Positions 1-6,965 of a stretch of 37,277 nucleotides of DNA are shown here, in pieces (the stretch's first letter is position 1; the number at the start of each line of letters is the position of its first letter). The stretch spans positions 1 to 37,277 of the forward strand of contig DIXH01000082.1 in assembly GCA_002428605.1 (NCBI GenBank). The letters are read 5' to 3'. Made by a program: the position numbers and the translations under genes. The DNA is from Clostridiaceae bacterium UBA6085 (GTDB lineage Bacteria > Bacillota > Clostridia > Clostridiales > Clostridiaceae). Under the pieces are notes generated by a model. It made no database searches. It was not told the DNA's origin and was given only the letters and a program-made list of their open reading frames with translations.

Positions 1-95
1 ATAAAAATCAAAGAATTCAAGCTTCAATTTGCCTGTTTCACAAATCGAGTTCAAATTTTCATCAAAGTCTTTATAAGTTCTTCACATTTCATCTA

Positions 96-101
96 TATAA
101 T
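96..101 (+). promoter_or_regulatory. Possible -10 element for the NlpC/P60 hydrolase gene
   Basis: TATAAT is a perfect -10 hexamer, 47 bases before the hydrolase start codon. No convincing -35 lies 16-19 bases upstream, so the promoter would be weak or activator-dependent. The region 1-95 is AT-rich and I see nothing else in it. Confidence 0.4.
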
Positions 102-106
102 TCATT

Positions 107-123
107 TGTAATGAAAATGTAAC
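107..123 (+). promoter_or_regulatory. Putative WalR (YycF) binding box
   Basis: TGTAAT-GAAAA-TGTAAC is two TGTWAH half-sites in direct orientation with 5 bases between them, which is the published WalR recognition pattern. It lies 25 bases before a CwlO/PcsB-like hydrolase, the classical kind of WalRK target. It sits downstream of the only -10-like hexamer, so if that is the real promoter the site would overlap +1 and may repress rather than activate. Confidence 0.55.
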
Positions 124-148
124 AATTAAGCATACATTACAGGGGGTA

Positions 149-1414
149 ATGATGAAGAACATCAGACTTAAAGTGACTGCGGCCATATTGGCAAGCGTAT
201 TGCTATTTGGTACTTCCGTACCGGTAATGGCAGATCCGTTGACCACAGAACAGAGTCAGCAGCTTGATACCACACAGGCAGAATATGAAGCCATTGAGGC
301 TAAGATACACGACCTTCACGAAAAACTGGATGTAATACTTGATGATATTACGGACATAATGGTGAAGATAGATGACACGAATGCTCAGATTGCAGGTGTG
401 CAGGCTAAGGTTTCCGCCAAGGAAGCTGAAATACTGGCAATCCAGGCTGAACTGGACATAAAGACCAAAGAGTATGGTGACAGGCTGAGAGCCATGTACA
501 TGCAGGGCAATACAGGCCTTATCGATGCCATCCTCGGGTCAGAGAGCCTTGCAGATCTCATAGCAAGGGCAGATGCCATCATAAAGATAGCAAAGATCGA
601 CAAGCAGATGCTTGACGAGATAAACGCACTTAAGGCAGACCTTGAAGTCCAGAAGGAAGCCCTTCAGGCTGAGATCGCCACACTTAACGACCTCAACCTC
701 CAGAACGAGGCTGACCTTGCAGCAGTAAAGGTCAAGCAGGACGAGACCAATGTGGTTCTCGCCGAGATGGAGACCGAGGAAAAGAAGCTCAGGGGAAGCC
801 TCGAGCAGCAGGAAGCCGGCCTGATAGGGGATTACGCTTCAGTCATAAACAGCTCCAGCAGCTCAGACAGCGACCTCAACGCCGCAATCACTGCACTCAG
901 GGCAGTAAGAAGCCAGATCATAACTGACAAGATAGATGACCAGGTTGTGGCTCTCATCGAAAAGGCGAAGAGCACTCTCAGGGAGAGGGAAGCAGCAAGG
1001 CAGGCAGCATCTTCAACAAGCAGCTCTGCTTCAAGGGGAAATGTATCAGCATCTTCAAGCGCGATCGTCAACTATGCATACAATTTCCTTGGAATCAGAT
1101 ATGTATGGGGCGGAAACACTCCGAGCACCGGATTTGACTGTTCAGGCTTCACAAAGTACGTATATGCGCACTTCGGAGTCAACCTTCCAAGGGTATCCAG
1201 GGAACAGGCAAAGGTAGGAACCTACAAGTCTGTAGCTGAAAGGCTGCCGGGAGACCTCCTGTACTTCGGTTCAGGCGGCAGGGTCACACATGTCGGAATA
1301 TACATAGGCAACAACCAGATGATCCATGCACCAAGACCTGGAAGGTCTGTAGAGATCACTACTCTCAGATACTACAACAACTACATGGGCGCAAGAAGGA
1401 TAATAGGAAATTAG
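149..1414 (+). CDS. Secreted coiled-coil NlpC/P60 peptidoglycan hydrolase (CwlO/PcsB-like)
   Basis: Predicted secreted D,L-endopeptidase that cuts stem peptides of peptidoglycan. Residues 1-28 form a Sec signal peptide (basic start, hydrophobic core, cleavage after VPVMA). Residues about 33-290 are a long heptad-rich Glu/Lys/Ala coiled coil. A Ser-rich linker follows, then an NlpC/P60 domain (about 305-421) with the catalytic set visible: Cys331 in FDCSGF, His381 in THVGIYIG and His393 in IHAPR. The architecture matches CwlO of Bacillus and PcsB of streptococci, whose coiled coil is the regulatory part controlled by FtsEX; ftsEX is not in this window. The start has AGGGGG just upstream; ATG at 152 is an equally possible start. 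A WalR-type box lies upstream and a terminator directly downstream, so it is monocistronic. Family sure; exact bond cut inferred. Confidence 0.93.
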   Translation: MMKNIRLKVTAAILASVLLFGTSVPVMADPLTTEQSQQLDTTQAEYEAIEAKIHDLHEKLDVILDDITDIMVKIDDTNAQIAGVQAKVSAKEAEILAIQAELDIKTKEYGDRLRAMYMQGNTGLIDAILGSESLADLIARADAIIKIAKIDKQMLDEINALKADLEVQKEALQAEIATLNDLNLQNEADLAAVKVKQDETNVVLAEMETEEKKLRGSLEQQEAGLIGDYASVINSSSSSDSDLNAAITALRAVRSQIITDKIDDQVVALIEKAKSTLREREAARQAASSTSSSASRGNVSASSSAIVNYAYNFLGIRYVWGGNTPSTGFDCSGFTKYVYAHFGVNLPRVSREQAKVGTYKSVAERLPGDLLYFGSGGRVTHVGIYIGNNQMIHAPRPGRSVEITTLRYYNNYMGARRIIGN

Positions 1415-1420
1415 TCACAC

Positions 1421-1450
1421 GGGACTCCAGAATTCTGGAGTCCCTTTTGT
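1421..1450 (+). terminator. Rho-independent terminator after the hydrolase gene
   Basis: A perfect 10-bp stem, GGGACTCCAG with CTGGAGTCCC, closes an AATT loop and is followed by TTTTGT. It starts 7 bases after the hydrolase stop. Confidence 0.9.
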
Positions 1451-1484
1451 ATTTCGTTTATAATCAAAGCAAGGGGGTGAGTTT

Positions 1485-2609
1485 TTGGACATACTCAATG
1501 TGGTCAAGGAAGTCGTGAACCTCACTGAAGAAGAGATCAGGAAGATGGATCCGATAAACATAATGCTGATAGGTAAGACAGGCACAGGAAAAAGCACCCT
1601 GATCAACAACATATTCAGGGAGAATCTGGCGAGGACAGGAGTAGGAAGGCCAATAACAAAGCATCTCAAGAAGCTGAGCAAGGATGGCGTTCCAATAAAC
1701 CTCTATGACACCAGGGGACTTGAGCTTGACAATGAAGTCCAGCAGGATGTAAGACAGGAAATAGAACAGGAGATGGCCCGTCTAAAGTCAACGGAGGGCG
1801 GCAGGGATGACATCCATGTAGTGTGGTTCTGCATAAATGCAGCAACAAACAGGCTCGAGAAGTTCGAGGAGGAATGGATCAGGGAGCTTACTGAAGAGGC
1901 ACCGGTTATAGTCGTACTTACACAGAGCTTCGACAAGAAGGGCTCAGCCATGTTCAAGGATTACATAGAAGGGCTTTCGCTTGGAATTGAAGGAGTTCAG
2001 AGGGTGATCGCAGCTCCTTACGACTTCGGTGATTTCAAGGTTCCCGCCTTCGGACTTGAAGGACTTGTCGAACAGACGCTTAAGGCCATACCGGAGAATG
2101 CGGAAAAGGCTTTTATCAACGCCCAGAAGGTAGACATCGGTAAAAAGGCCGAGTATGCGAGGAAGTGGACGAAGGGCTTCATTGCAGAGACCTTCATGGT
2201 GGGCTTCACTCCGATTCCCTTCGCAGATGCACCTATCCTCGCATCCAGCCAGGTGGCGATGATAGCTAAGATCACAAGCATATTCGGAATATCCATGGAC
2301 AAGGCTGTGATAACCTCAGTTGTGTCCTCGGCCGCCGGTATCTCCGGGGCTGTGATTACCGGCAGGACCCTCGTGTCAAACCTTCTGAAGCTGGTTCCGG
2401 GAGCCGGAACCATAGTCGGCGGACTCATATCCGGAGGTACAGCTGCACTCATTACCACGGCACTTGGCTATGCATACATCGAGGTGATGGTAAAGGTGGC
2501 GGAACGTGAATATCAGGGAAGCAAGATGGGGGATACCGAGCTTACGAAGCTCATGAGATCGGAAATTGAAAAACAACTGAAGCTTCTCAAGGACCGAAAA
2601 AAACAATAG
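1485..2609 (+). CDS. P-loop GTPase with C-terminal DUF697-type membrane-associating region
   Basis: 374-residue GTPase of the Era/dynamin-like type; cellular role unknown. Motifs: G1 GKTGTGKS at 30-37 and G3 DTRG at 75-78. At the usual G4 position the protein reads VLTQSFDKK instead of NKxD, as seen in several DUF697/YcjF-type GTPases. Residues about 275-335 are a Gly/Ala/Ile-rich hydrophobic region that could insert into or lie on the membrane, and the tail is charged and helical. The start is TTG, 4 bases behind AAGGGGGTGA. A TATAAT (1459-1464) lies between the preceding terminator and the start, so it is probably transcribed alone. The neighbouring genes do not reveal a partner. Fold confident; function open. 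Confidence 0.85.
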   Translation: MDILNVVKEVVNLTEEEIRKMDPINIMLIGKTGTGKSTLINNIFRENLARTGVGRPITKHLKKLSKDGVPINLYDTRGLELDNEVQQDVRQEIEQEMARLKSTEGGRDDIHVVWFCINAATNRLEKFEEEWIRELTEEAPVIVVLTQSFDKKGSAMFKDYIEGLSLGIEGVQRVIAAPYDFGDFKVPAFGLEGLVEQTLKAIPENAEKAFINAQKVDIGKKAEYARKWTKGFIAETFMVGFTPIPFADAPILASSQVAMIAKITSIFGISMDKAVITSVVSSAAGISGAVITGRTLVSNLLKLVPGAGTIVGGLISGGTAALITTALGYAYIEVMVKVAEREYQGSKMGDTELTKLMRSEIEKQLKLLKDRKKQ

Positions 2610-2621
2610 CCACAACTTGAA

Positions 2622-2651
2622 AATAGAGAAGCCCGTCAGAGCTTCTCTATT
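2622..2651 (-). terminator. Terminator hairpin between convergent genes, serving the minus strand
   Basis: An 11-bp perfect stem, AATAGAGAAGC with GCTTCTCTATT, and an 8-base loop. On the minus strand it is followed by a short T run. It overlaps the last codons of the dCMP deaminase gene, with the stop codon in the loop. It may also slow transcripts leaving the GTPase gene, but the plus-strand side has no T run. Confidence 0.7.
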
Positions 2652-3100
2652 GCTATATCGTTCATATTGAGCAGTTCAAGTGCGTAATCGTCAACCCTAT
2701 AGTCATCATGGTAGTAGATCTTTGTTATCCCGGACTGTATCAGTGCCTTGGTACAGTTCAGGCATGGGAAGTGGGTGACATATATTACGGAATCCTTGAG
2801 CGGAATCCCTTCCTTGGCGCAATAGGATATGCAGTTCAGTTCTGCATGCAGGGTGGCTATGCAGTGGCCATCCCTCATTGTGTGACCGACCTCGTCGCAA
2901 TGCGGGGTCTTTCTCCCGACACTGCCGTTATATCCCGTTGCGATTATCCTGTTATCCCTGTTTACGATTACCGCCCCGACATTAGCCCTGTCGCAGGATG
3001 ACCTTTCGGCAGCAAGCTTTGCAAGGTTCATGAAATATTCGTTCCAGGACTGTCTCGGTTTTCTCTCCTTGGTGCTTCTTACCATCTCATAGCTTTTCAT
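2636..3100 (-). CDS. Deoxycytidylate (dCMP) deaminase, ComEB-like
   Basis: Zinc enzyme converting dCMP to dUMP, the precursor for thymidylate synthase. The 154 residues carry the cytidine/deoxycytidylate deaminase signature: HAE at 85-87 (zinc His and catalytic Glu) and PCLNC with Cys113 and Cys116 (zinc ligands). VGAVIV...ATGYNGS at 41-60 is typical of dCMP deaminases rather than tRNA adenosine deaminases. The start has a strong GGAGGT, 5 bases before ATG, located inside the upstream acetyltransferase gene; the two overlap by 14 bases, so translation is probably coupled. Family and substrate are fairly sure; the comEB name reflects resemblance only. Confidence 0.9.
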   Translation of the reverse strand: MKSYEMVRSTKERKPRQSWNEYFMNLAKLAAERSSCDRANVGAVIVNRDNRIIATGYNGSVGRKTPHCDEVGHTMRDGHCIATLHAELNCISYCAKEGIPLKDSVIYVTHFPCLNCTKALIQSGITKIYYHDDYRVDDYALELLNMNDIAIEKL

Positions 3101-3533
3101 CTTGAACCTCCAATATCATTTTAACGTGCGGTATCCCATCTTCAAGGTATTCTTCAGTATCAGTCCTTTTGAAGCCAAGTGATGAATAGAAGCCCATGGC
3201 CTGGACCTGGGCGCCTATCCTTACAGGCCCGTTCCCTGTGGCCTTCAGCGCCGCTTCCATGAGTATCCTTCCATAGCCCCTGCCTCTGAACGTTCCTGAA
3301 GTCAGGATCCTTCCTATGGCCCTTGTGCCGTCAGCCTCAAACGGGAGTATCCGTGCATATGCCGCAATTTTCCCGTCTTCCATTACCATGACGTGGATAC
3401 ACTCCCTGTCCTGTCCATCCAGGTCAAGGAACGCGCATTCCTGTTCAACCACAAACACCTCCTGCCTGACCCTAAGAACCTCATACAGCAGGTCAGTGTC
3501 CATTTCATCCCAATTCCTGATCAGTATCTCCAT
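3087..3533 (-). CDS. GNAT-family N-acetyltransferase, ElaA-like
   Basis: Small acetyl-CoA-dependent acyltransferase of 148 residues. The N-terminal part has LLYEVLRVRQEVFVVEQEC, the hallmark of ElaA-type GNAT proteins. The acetyl-CoA pyrophosphate-binding loop is FRGRGYGRILM, and GFYSSLGF is the usual motif near the end. Substrate unknown. The frame is open further upstream to 3611, but that extension has no homology-like content. I prefer ATG at 3533; TTG at 3539, five bases after GGTGA, is a real alternative. It is the first gene of a two-gene minus-strand operon with dCMP deaminase. Confidence 0.85.
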   Translation of the reverse strand: MEILIRNWDEMDTDLLYEVLRVRQEVFVVEQECAFLDLDGQDRECIHVMVMEDGKIAAYARILPFEADGTRAIGRILTSGTFRGRGYGRILMEAALKATGNGPVRIGAQVQAMGFYSSLGFKRTDTEEYLEDGIPHVKMILEVQDEKL

Positions 3534-3667
3534 CGGCAAATTTGTCACCATCCCAAGCATTTTACCTAATATTATCAATATTATGGATAAAAATCCACAT
3601 ATCACGGGCAAACCTTTTCACTTGGTGCTAAACTTAATGTAAAGGAACCTAAGTGAGGGGTGATGTT

Positions 3668-5146
3668 ATGTCAGCAATTTCAACCATAGACTTCAAGGAG
3701 CTAAAGAAGGAGAAGGATGAGCTGGTAGTGCGGGCAGGATATCTGCAGAGGCTTATCATGGCTAAGAAGATTCCTGTCATGATCGTGTTTGAAGGTGTCC
3801 ACGCTTCAGGAAAGGGAAGGCTCTCAAATGAGCTGCTGCTTGCGCTCGATGCAAGGTATACCGATTTCTATGCTACACATAAGCCTACGGAGGATGAGCT
3901 AAGAAGACCGCTGCTATGGCAGTATTCTGTCAACGCGCCATCGTATGGCAACATTAACATCTACTACAGAAGCTGGTATTCCCTGTATATTGCGCTTGTG
4001 AATCAGAAATTCGAGCTTAACAGGTATACGGACAAGAAGTCGCTAGTCAAGGAAATCAGGGATTTCGAGAAGACCCTGATTGATGACGGCACTGTCATCA
4101 TCAAGTTCTATCTGGACATCTCAAAGGAAAAACAGATGGAGCACCTTAAGAAAATGAGGGACAACCCCAGGACAATGTGGAGAGCTCAGGAGTATGACGC
4201 TGAAAACGACGAGAGATACGAGCATGAGATGAAGAAGCTCCTGAAGGATGGCAACCACAACGAGGCTCCCTGGCACCATATCCAGTATGATGTAAGGGAA
4301 AGGGCTGTAAACGAGATGCTGAGGACGGTGACTACCGTGCTTGAAAAGGCTATTGCCGAGCATGACAGGAAGTCCTCGGAGCTAAAGGAACGGGATGGAA
4401 AGTTCAAGGGGAAAAAGGAAGGCGCACTTGACGGATTTGACAAATGTGTCACCATCGACAAGAAGGACTACAGGGAAAAGCTCGAGGACCTCCAGCAGAG
4501 GATGAGGGAGGTACAGTACACGCTGTACCAGAAGAAGGTTCCTCTCTTCGTTGTATACGAGGGTTGGGACGCAGGCGGAAAAGGCGGAAACATAAAGAGG
4601 CTGGTTGAGCCGCTGGACCCGACGATGTATGTGGTCAATACCACCGCAGCTCCCAACGAGACGGAAAGGAACCATAATTACCTGTGGAGGTTCTGGACAA
4701 CAGTACCAAAATCAGGTCACATTGCGATCCATGACAGGTCCTGGTATGGAAGGCTCATGGTTGAAAGGGTGGAAGGCTTCGCCACAAACCAGGAATGGTC
4801 CAGGGCATACCAGGAGATAAATGATTTCGAGGAGTCCCAGACAAACTTCGGAGCAATCGTAATAAAGCTCTTCCTGTACATTTCAAAGGAGGAACAGCTG
4901 GCTCGCTTCGAGGACAGACAGTCCGATCCGAACAAGGTCTGGAAGATAACCGATGAGGACTGGAGAAACAGGGAAAAATGGGATATCTATGTTGAAGCAG
5001 TCAATGACATGATAGAAAAGACGGACAGGAAGAATGCACCGTGGATCGTCATAAACGGGAACGACAAAAGGTATGCCAGGGTCAAGGCCCTTGAGACCAT
5101 TGTGGAGATCTGCGAGAAAAAGCTTTATGACAAGAACGGCAAATAG
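3668..5146 (+). CDS. Tandem-domain polyphosphate kinase 2 (polyphosphate:AMP phosphotransferase, PAP type)
   Basis: Cytoplasmic PPK2-family enzyme predicted to move phosphate from polyphosphate to AMP (giving ADP). It has two PPK2 domains in one chain of 492 residues, the layout of class II PAP enzymes. The N-terminal domain has a variant Walker A GVHASGKG at 43-50 and YYRSWYSL. The C-terminal domain has Walker A GWDAGGKG at 299-306, HDRSWYGR in the lid/Walker B region, and KLFLYISKEEQ. The second copy is closest to the canonical active sequence, so it is probably the catalytic half (inference from the family). ATG at 3668 follows AGGGG by 7 bases; an in-frame GTG at 3653 overlaps the ribosome binding site and is rejected. 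It begins the polyphosphate cluster with ppx and ppk1. Confidence 0.9.
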   Translation: MSAISTIDFKELKKEKDELVVRAGYLQRLIMAKKIPVMIVFEGVHASGKGRLSNELLLALDARYTDFYATHKPTEDELRRPLLWQYSVNAPSYGNINIYYRSWYSLYIALVNQKFELNRYTDKKSLVKEIRDFEKTLIDDGTVIIKFYLDISKEKQMEHLKKMRDNPRTMWRAQEYDAENDERYEHEMKKLLKDGNHNEAPWHHIQYDVRERAVNEMLRTVTTVLEKAIAEHDRKSSELKERDGKFKGKKEGALDGFDKCVTIDKKDYREKLEDLQQRMREVQYTLYQKKVPLFVVYEGWDAGGKGGNIKRLVEPLDPTMYVVNTTAAPNETERNHNYLWRFWTTVPKSGHIAIHDRSWYGRLMVERVEGFATNQEWSRAYQEINDFEESQTNFGAIVIKLFLYISKEEQLARFEDRQSDPNKVWKITDEDWRNREKWDIYVEAVNDMIEKTDRKNAPWIVINGNDKRYARVKALETIVEICEKKLYDKNGK

Positions 5147-5152
5147 AAATGC

Positions 5153-5187
5153 AAATGACCGGAACCCTTTGGGAATTCCGGTCATTT
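5153..5187. terminator. Bidirectional terminator between PPK2 and exopolyphosphatase genes
   Basis: AAATGACCGGAA pairs perfectly with TTCCGGTCATTT, and an inner CCC/GGG pairing is possible. It lies between two convergent stop codons; T-rich sequence on both sides is modest. Confidence 0.75.
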
Positions 5188-5207
5188 ACATTTCTCAAAT
5201 CATCCTG

Positions 5208-6749
5208 CTAATCTGTAACTTCTGCAACCTTTGCTTTCGGCTGTTTTTTCGGGCTGGTCCTCTCGAACCTGACAGAGAGATCCAGTCCTACCGCCTTCCT
5301 GAACTGATAGGAGAGGGAAGCAAGCTCCTCCTCCTTGAATCTGGGGTCTTCAGCGACACTGGCCGTTATCTCAAGGGCCTTTTCGCCTGCGACACACGAG
5401 GTTATCCTTGTGCTTGAAAGCCTGCCGTGGTTGATCGCCTCCGCCGCCTTGATTAGCATTCCAAGCTTCTCTATTGTGGCTATATCCCTGTCTGTCAGCA
5501 TCTTCCTGCTGAAGTAGTCCCTCAGGATGTCGTTGTTGCTGGTAGTCGTAGCTGCTGCTGCAGCCATAAGTATCTGCTTCTGAGATATCCCGTTTATCGG
5601 GGCATTCAATATGCTGTAGAACGTATTCCTGTCCCTCTGGAAATAATTCAGGCTGGTCCCTATGTCATAAAGGTATGCAGCGGTCTTCAGCACCTTGCCG
5701 TTTCCTGAGAGATAAGGGTACTTCCTGCACAGCGCCGCATACATTGCCGCTGCGTGCCTGAAGAGCTCCCTCCCTTCGTAGTCATGGTACATGTGGATGT
5801 TGATGATGTTGTCGAGTGAGAAATCCAGAACATTCCTGATCCTTTTCTTGCCGCCCAGGATGTACTCGAAGAGCAGGCCATCCCTGACACCTGCACCTGA
5901 CACGAACAGCTTCTTCGAACCTGTTTTTTCCATGAGCTTTCCTACAGCGGCGACAGAACCTATGAAAATATCCTCCCTGTCCCTCCCGAGACCCGCGACC
6001 TTCTTCCCGCTGTCACAGATGTAGTCTCTGACGAGTCCGTATATCTCATCGACATCCTGCTTCTCTAGGGAATAGTTATGGGCGATGAACATTGCATAGT
6101 CCTTCCTGTACCTGTCTATCTTACCGAGGGTACGAACCGAACCGCCAATTCCCACAAGCGGCAGTCCTGCTGCGTTCTTCAGCCAGGGTACGTCATTCAG
6201 GCTGCTCTCCAGGAATTTCGCAAGCCTTGCCTCGTTCTTCGGGGATGACTTCAGGTTGTACTTCTCTGTCAGCGAGATAGATCCGAATGGTATCGAGACT
6301 GAGTCCTGCAGTATCCGGTTTTCGATATGGACTATCTCCATGCTGCTTCCCCCGATATCAAACATCAGGCAGTCCTTAAGGTCAAGGGTGTTCACCGTAG
6401 CATAATAGTCATAGAAGGCTTCCTCCTCACCTGACAGGACCTTGATCTCGCGGCCAAGGGCGACCTTCGCCTTTGACAGGAACTCCTCCTTGTTTTTCGA
6501 TTTCCTCACAGCTTCAGTTGCTACAGCGATGATCTCCCTGGTCTCCCTGGAATCAAGGTAGCCCTTGAAGCTCTCAAGGGCAGAAATTGCGTAATCCAAC
6601 CTGTCCTTGTTAAGGTAACCGTCCTTCATTCCCTGACCGAGCCTTGCCGACCTCTTTATCTGCCCGATTATCTTGAAGCTTTTTTCCTGGACCTCATATA
6701 TTACAAGCCTCATCGAGTTGGAGCCTATGTCAATTATACCCAGTCTCAT
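5208..6749 (-). CDS. ppx: Exopolyphosphatase / guanosine pentaphosphatase family (Ppx/GppA)
   Basis: Hydrolyses the ends of polyphosphate chains, or pppGpp; the sequence alone does not separate the two. The actin-like ATPase fold is clear: phosphate-1 loop DIGSNSMRL at 7-15, SGEEEA at 106-111 carrying the catalytic Glu, phosphate-2 loop DIGGSSMEI at 131-139 and SGAGVRDGL at 284-292. Residues about 310-500 form the C-terminal HD-like helical domain, but where family members usually have LHD/LHE this protein reads AYLYDIG (Tyr361-Asp362), so the metal-binding His is absent. The basic tail (KKQPKAK) could contact polyphosphate (inference). ATG follows GAAGGTGA. It is divergent from ppk1 and convergent with the PPK2 gene, so synthesis and breakdown genes sit together. 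Confidence 0.93.
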   Translation of the reverse strand: MRLGIIDIGSNSMRLVIYEVQEKSFKIIGQIKRSARLGQGMKDGYLNKDRLDYAISALESFKGYLDSRETREIIAVATEAVRKSKNKEEFLSKAKVALGREIKVLSGEEEAFYDYYATVNTLDLKDCLMFDIGGSSMEIVHIENRILQDSVSIPFGSISLTEKYNLKSSPKNEARLAKFLESSLNDVPWLKNAAGLPLVGIGGSVRTLGKIDRYRKDYAMFIAHNYSLEKQDVDEIYGLVRDYICDSGKKVAGLGRDREDIFIGSVAAVGKLMEKTGSKKLFVSGAGVRDGLLFEYILGGKKRIRNVLDFSLDNIINIHMYHDYEGRELFRHAAAMYAALCRKYPYLSGNGKVLKTAAYLYDIGTSLNYFQRDRNTFYSILNAPINGISQKQILMAAAAATTTSNNDILRDYFSRKMLTDRDIATIEKLGMLIKAAEAINHGRLSSTRITSCVAGEKALEITASVAEDPRFKEEELASLSYQFRKAVGLDLSVRFERTSPKKQPKAKVAEVTD

Positions 6750-6785
6750 GGGTTCACCTTCCCGTCACATAGATATTTCCCTTTA

Positions 6786-6815
6786 ATTATACGCTATTCA
6801 AGCTGCAGATGTCTG
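6786..6815 (-). promoter_or_regulatory. Candidate promoter for ppx
   Basis: On the minus strand CAGACA, 18 bases, TATAAT. The -10 is perfect and the -35 matches 4 of 6. It lies about 37 bases before the ppx start codon. Confidence 0.45.
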
Positions 6816-6850
6816 AAAATAGTCGGATAATGGAACTGAATATTGCAGAA

Positions 6851-6936
6851 TTCAAACGTCATTTCATAATTTTTTGAATCAATAATGTTAAATTTTGCAT
6901 TATTCTGAAACATACAGGCATGGTATGCTATATAAT
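6851..6936 (+). promoter_or_regulatory. Control region of ppk1: inverted repeats and a -10 element
   Basis: TATAAT at 6931-6936, preceded by TGC, resembles an extended -10 region; no good -35 is visible. Upstream are two inverted repeats: AATAATG (6881-6887) with CATTATT (6898-6904), and TTCAAA (6851-6856) with TTTGAA around 6873-6878. They may be regulator sites in the divergent ppx/ppk1 gap. I cannot assign a regulator. Confidence 0.4.
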
Positions 6937-6965
6937 TAAAATATAGATATTAGGTGGTGGTTTTT

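Noticed and set aside
3617..3645. Possible promoter before the PPK2 gene (TTCACT, 17 bases, TAAAGG)
   Set aside because: The -10 matches only 3 of 6; too weak to list as a feature.
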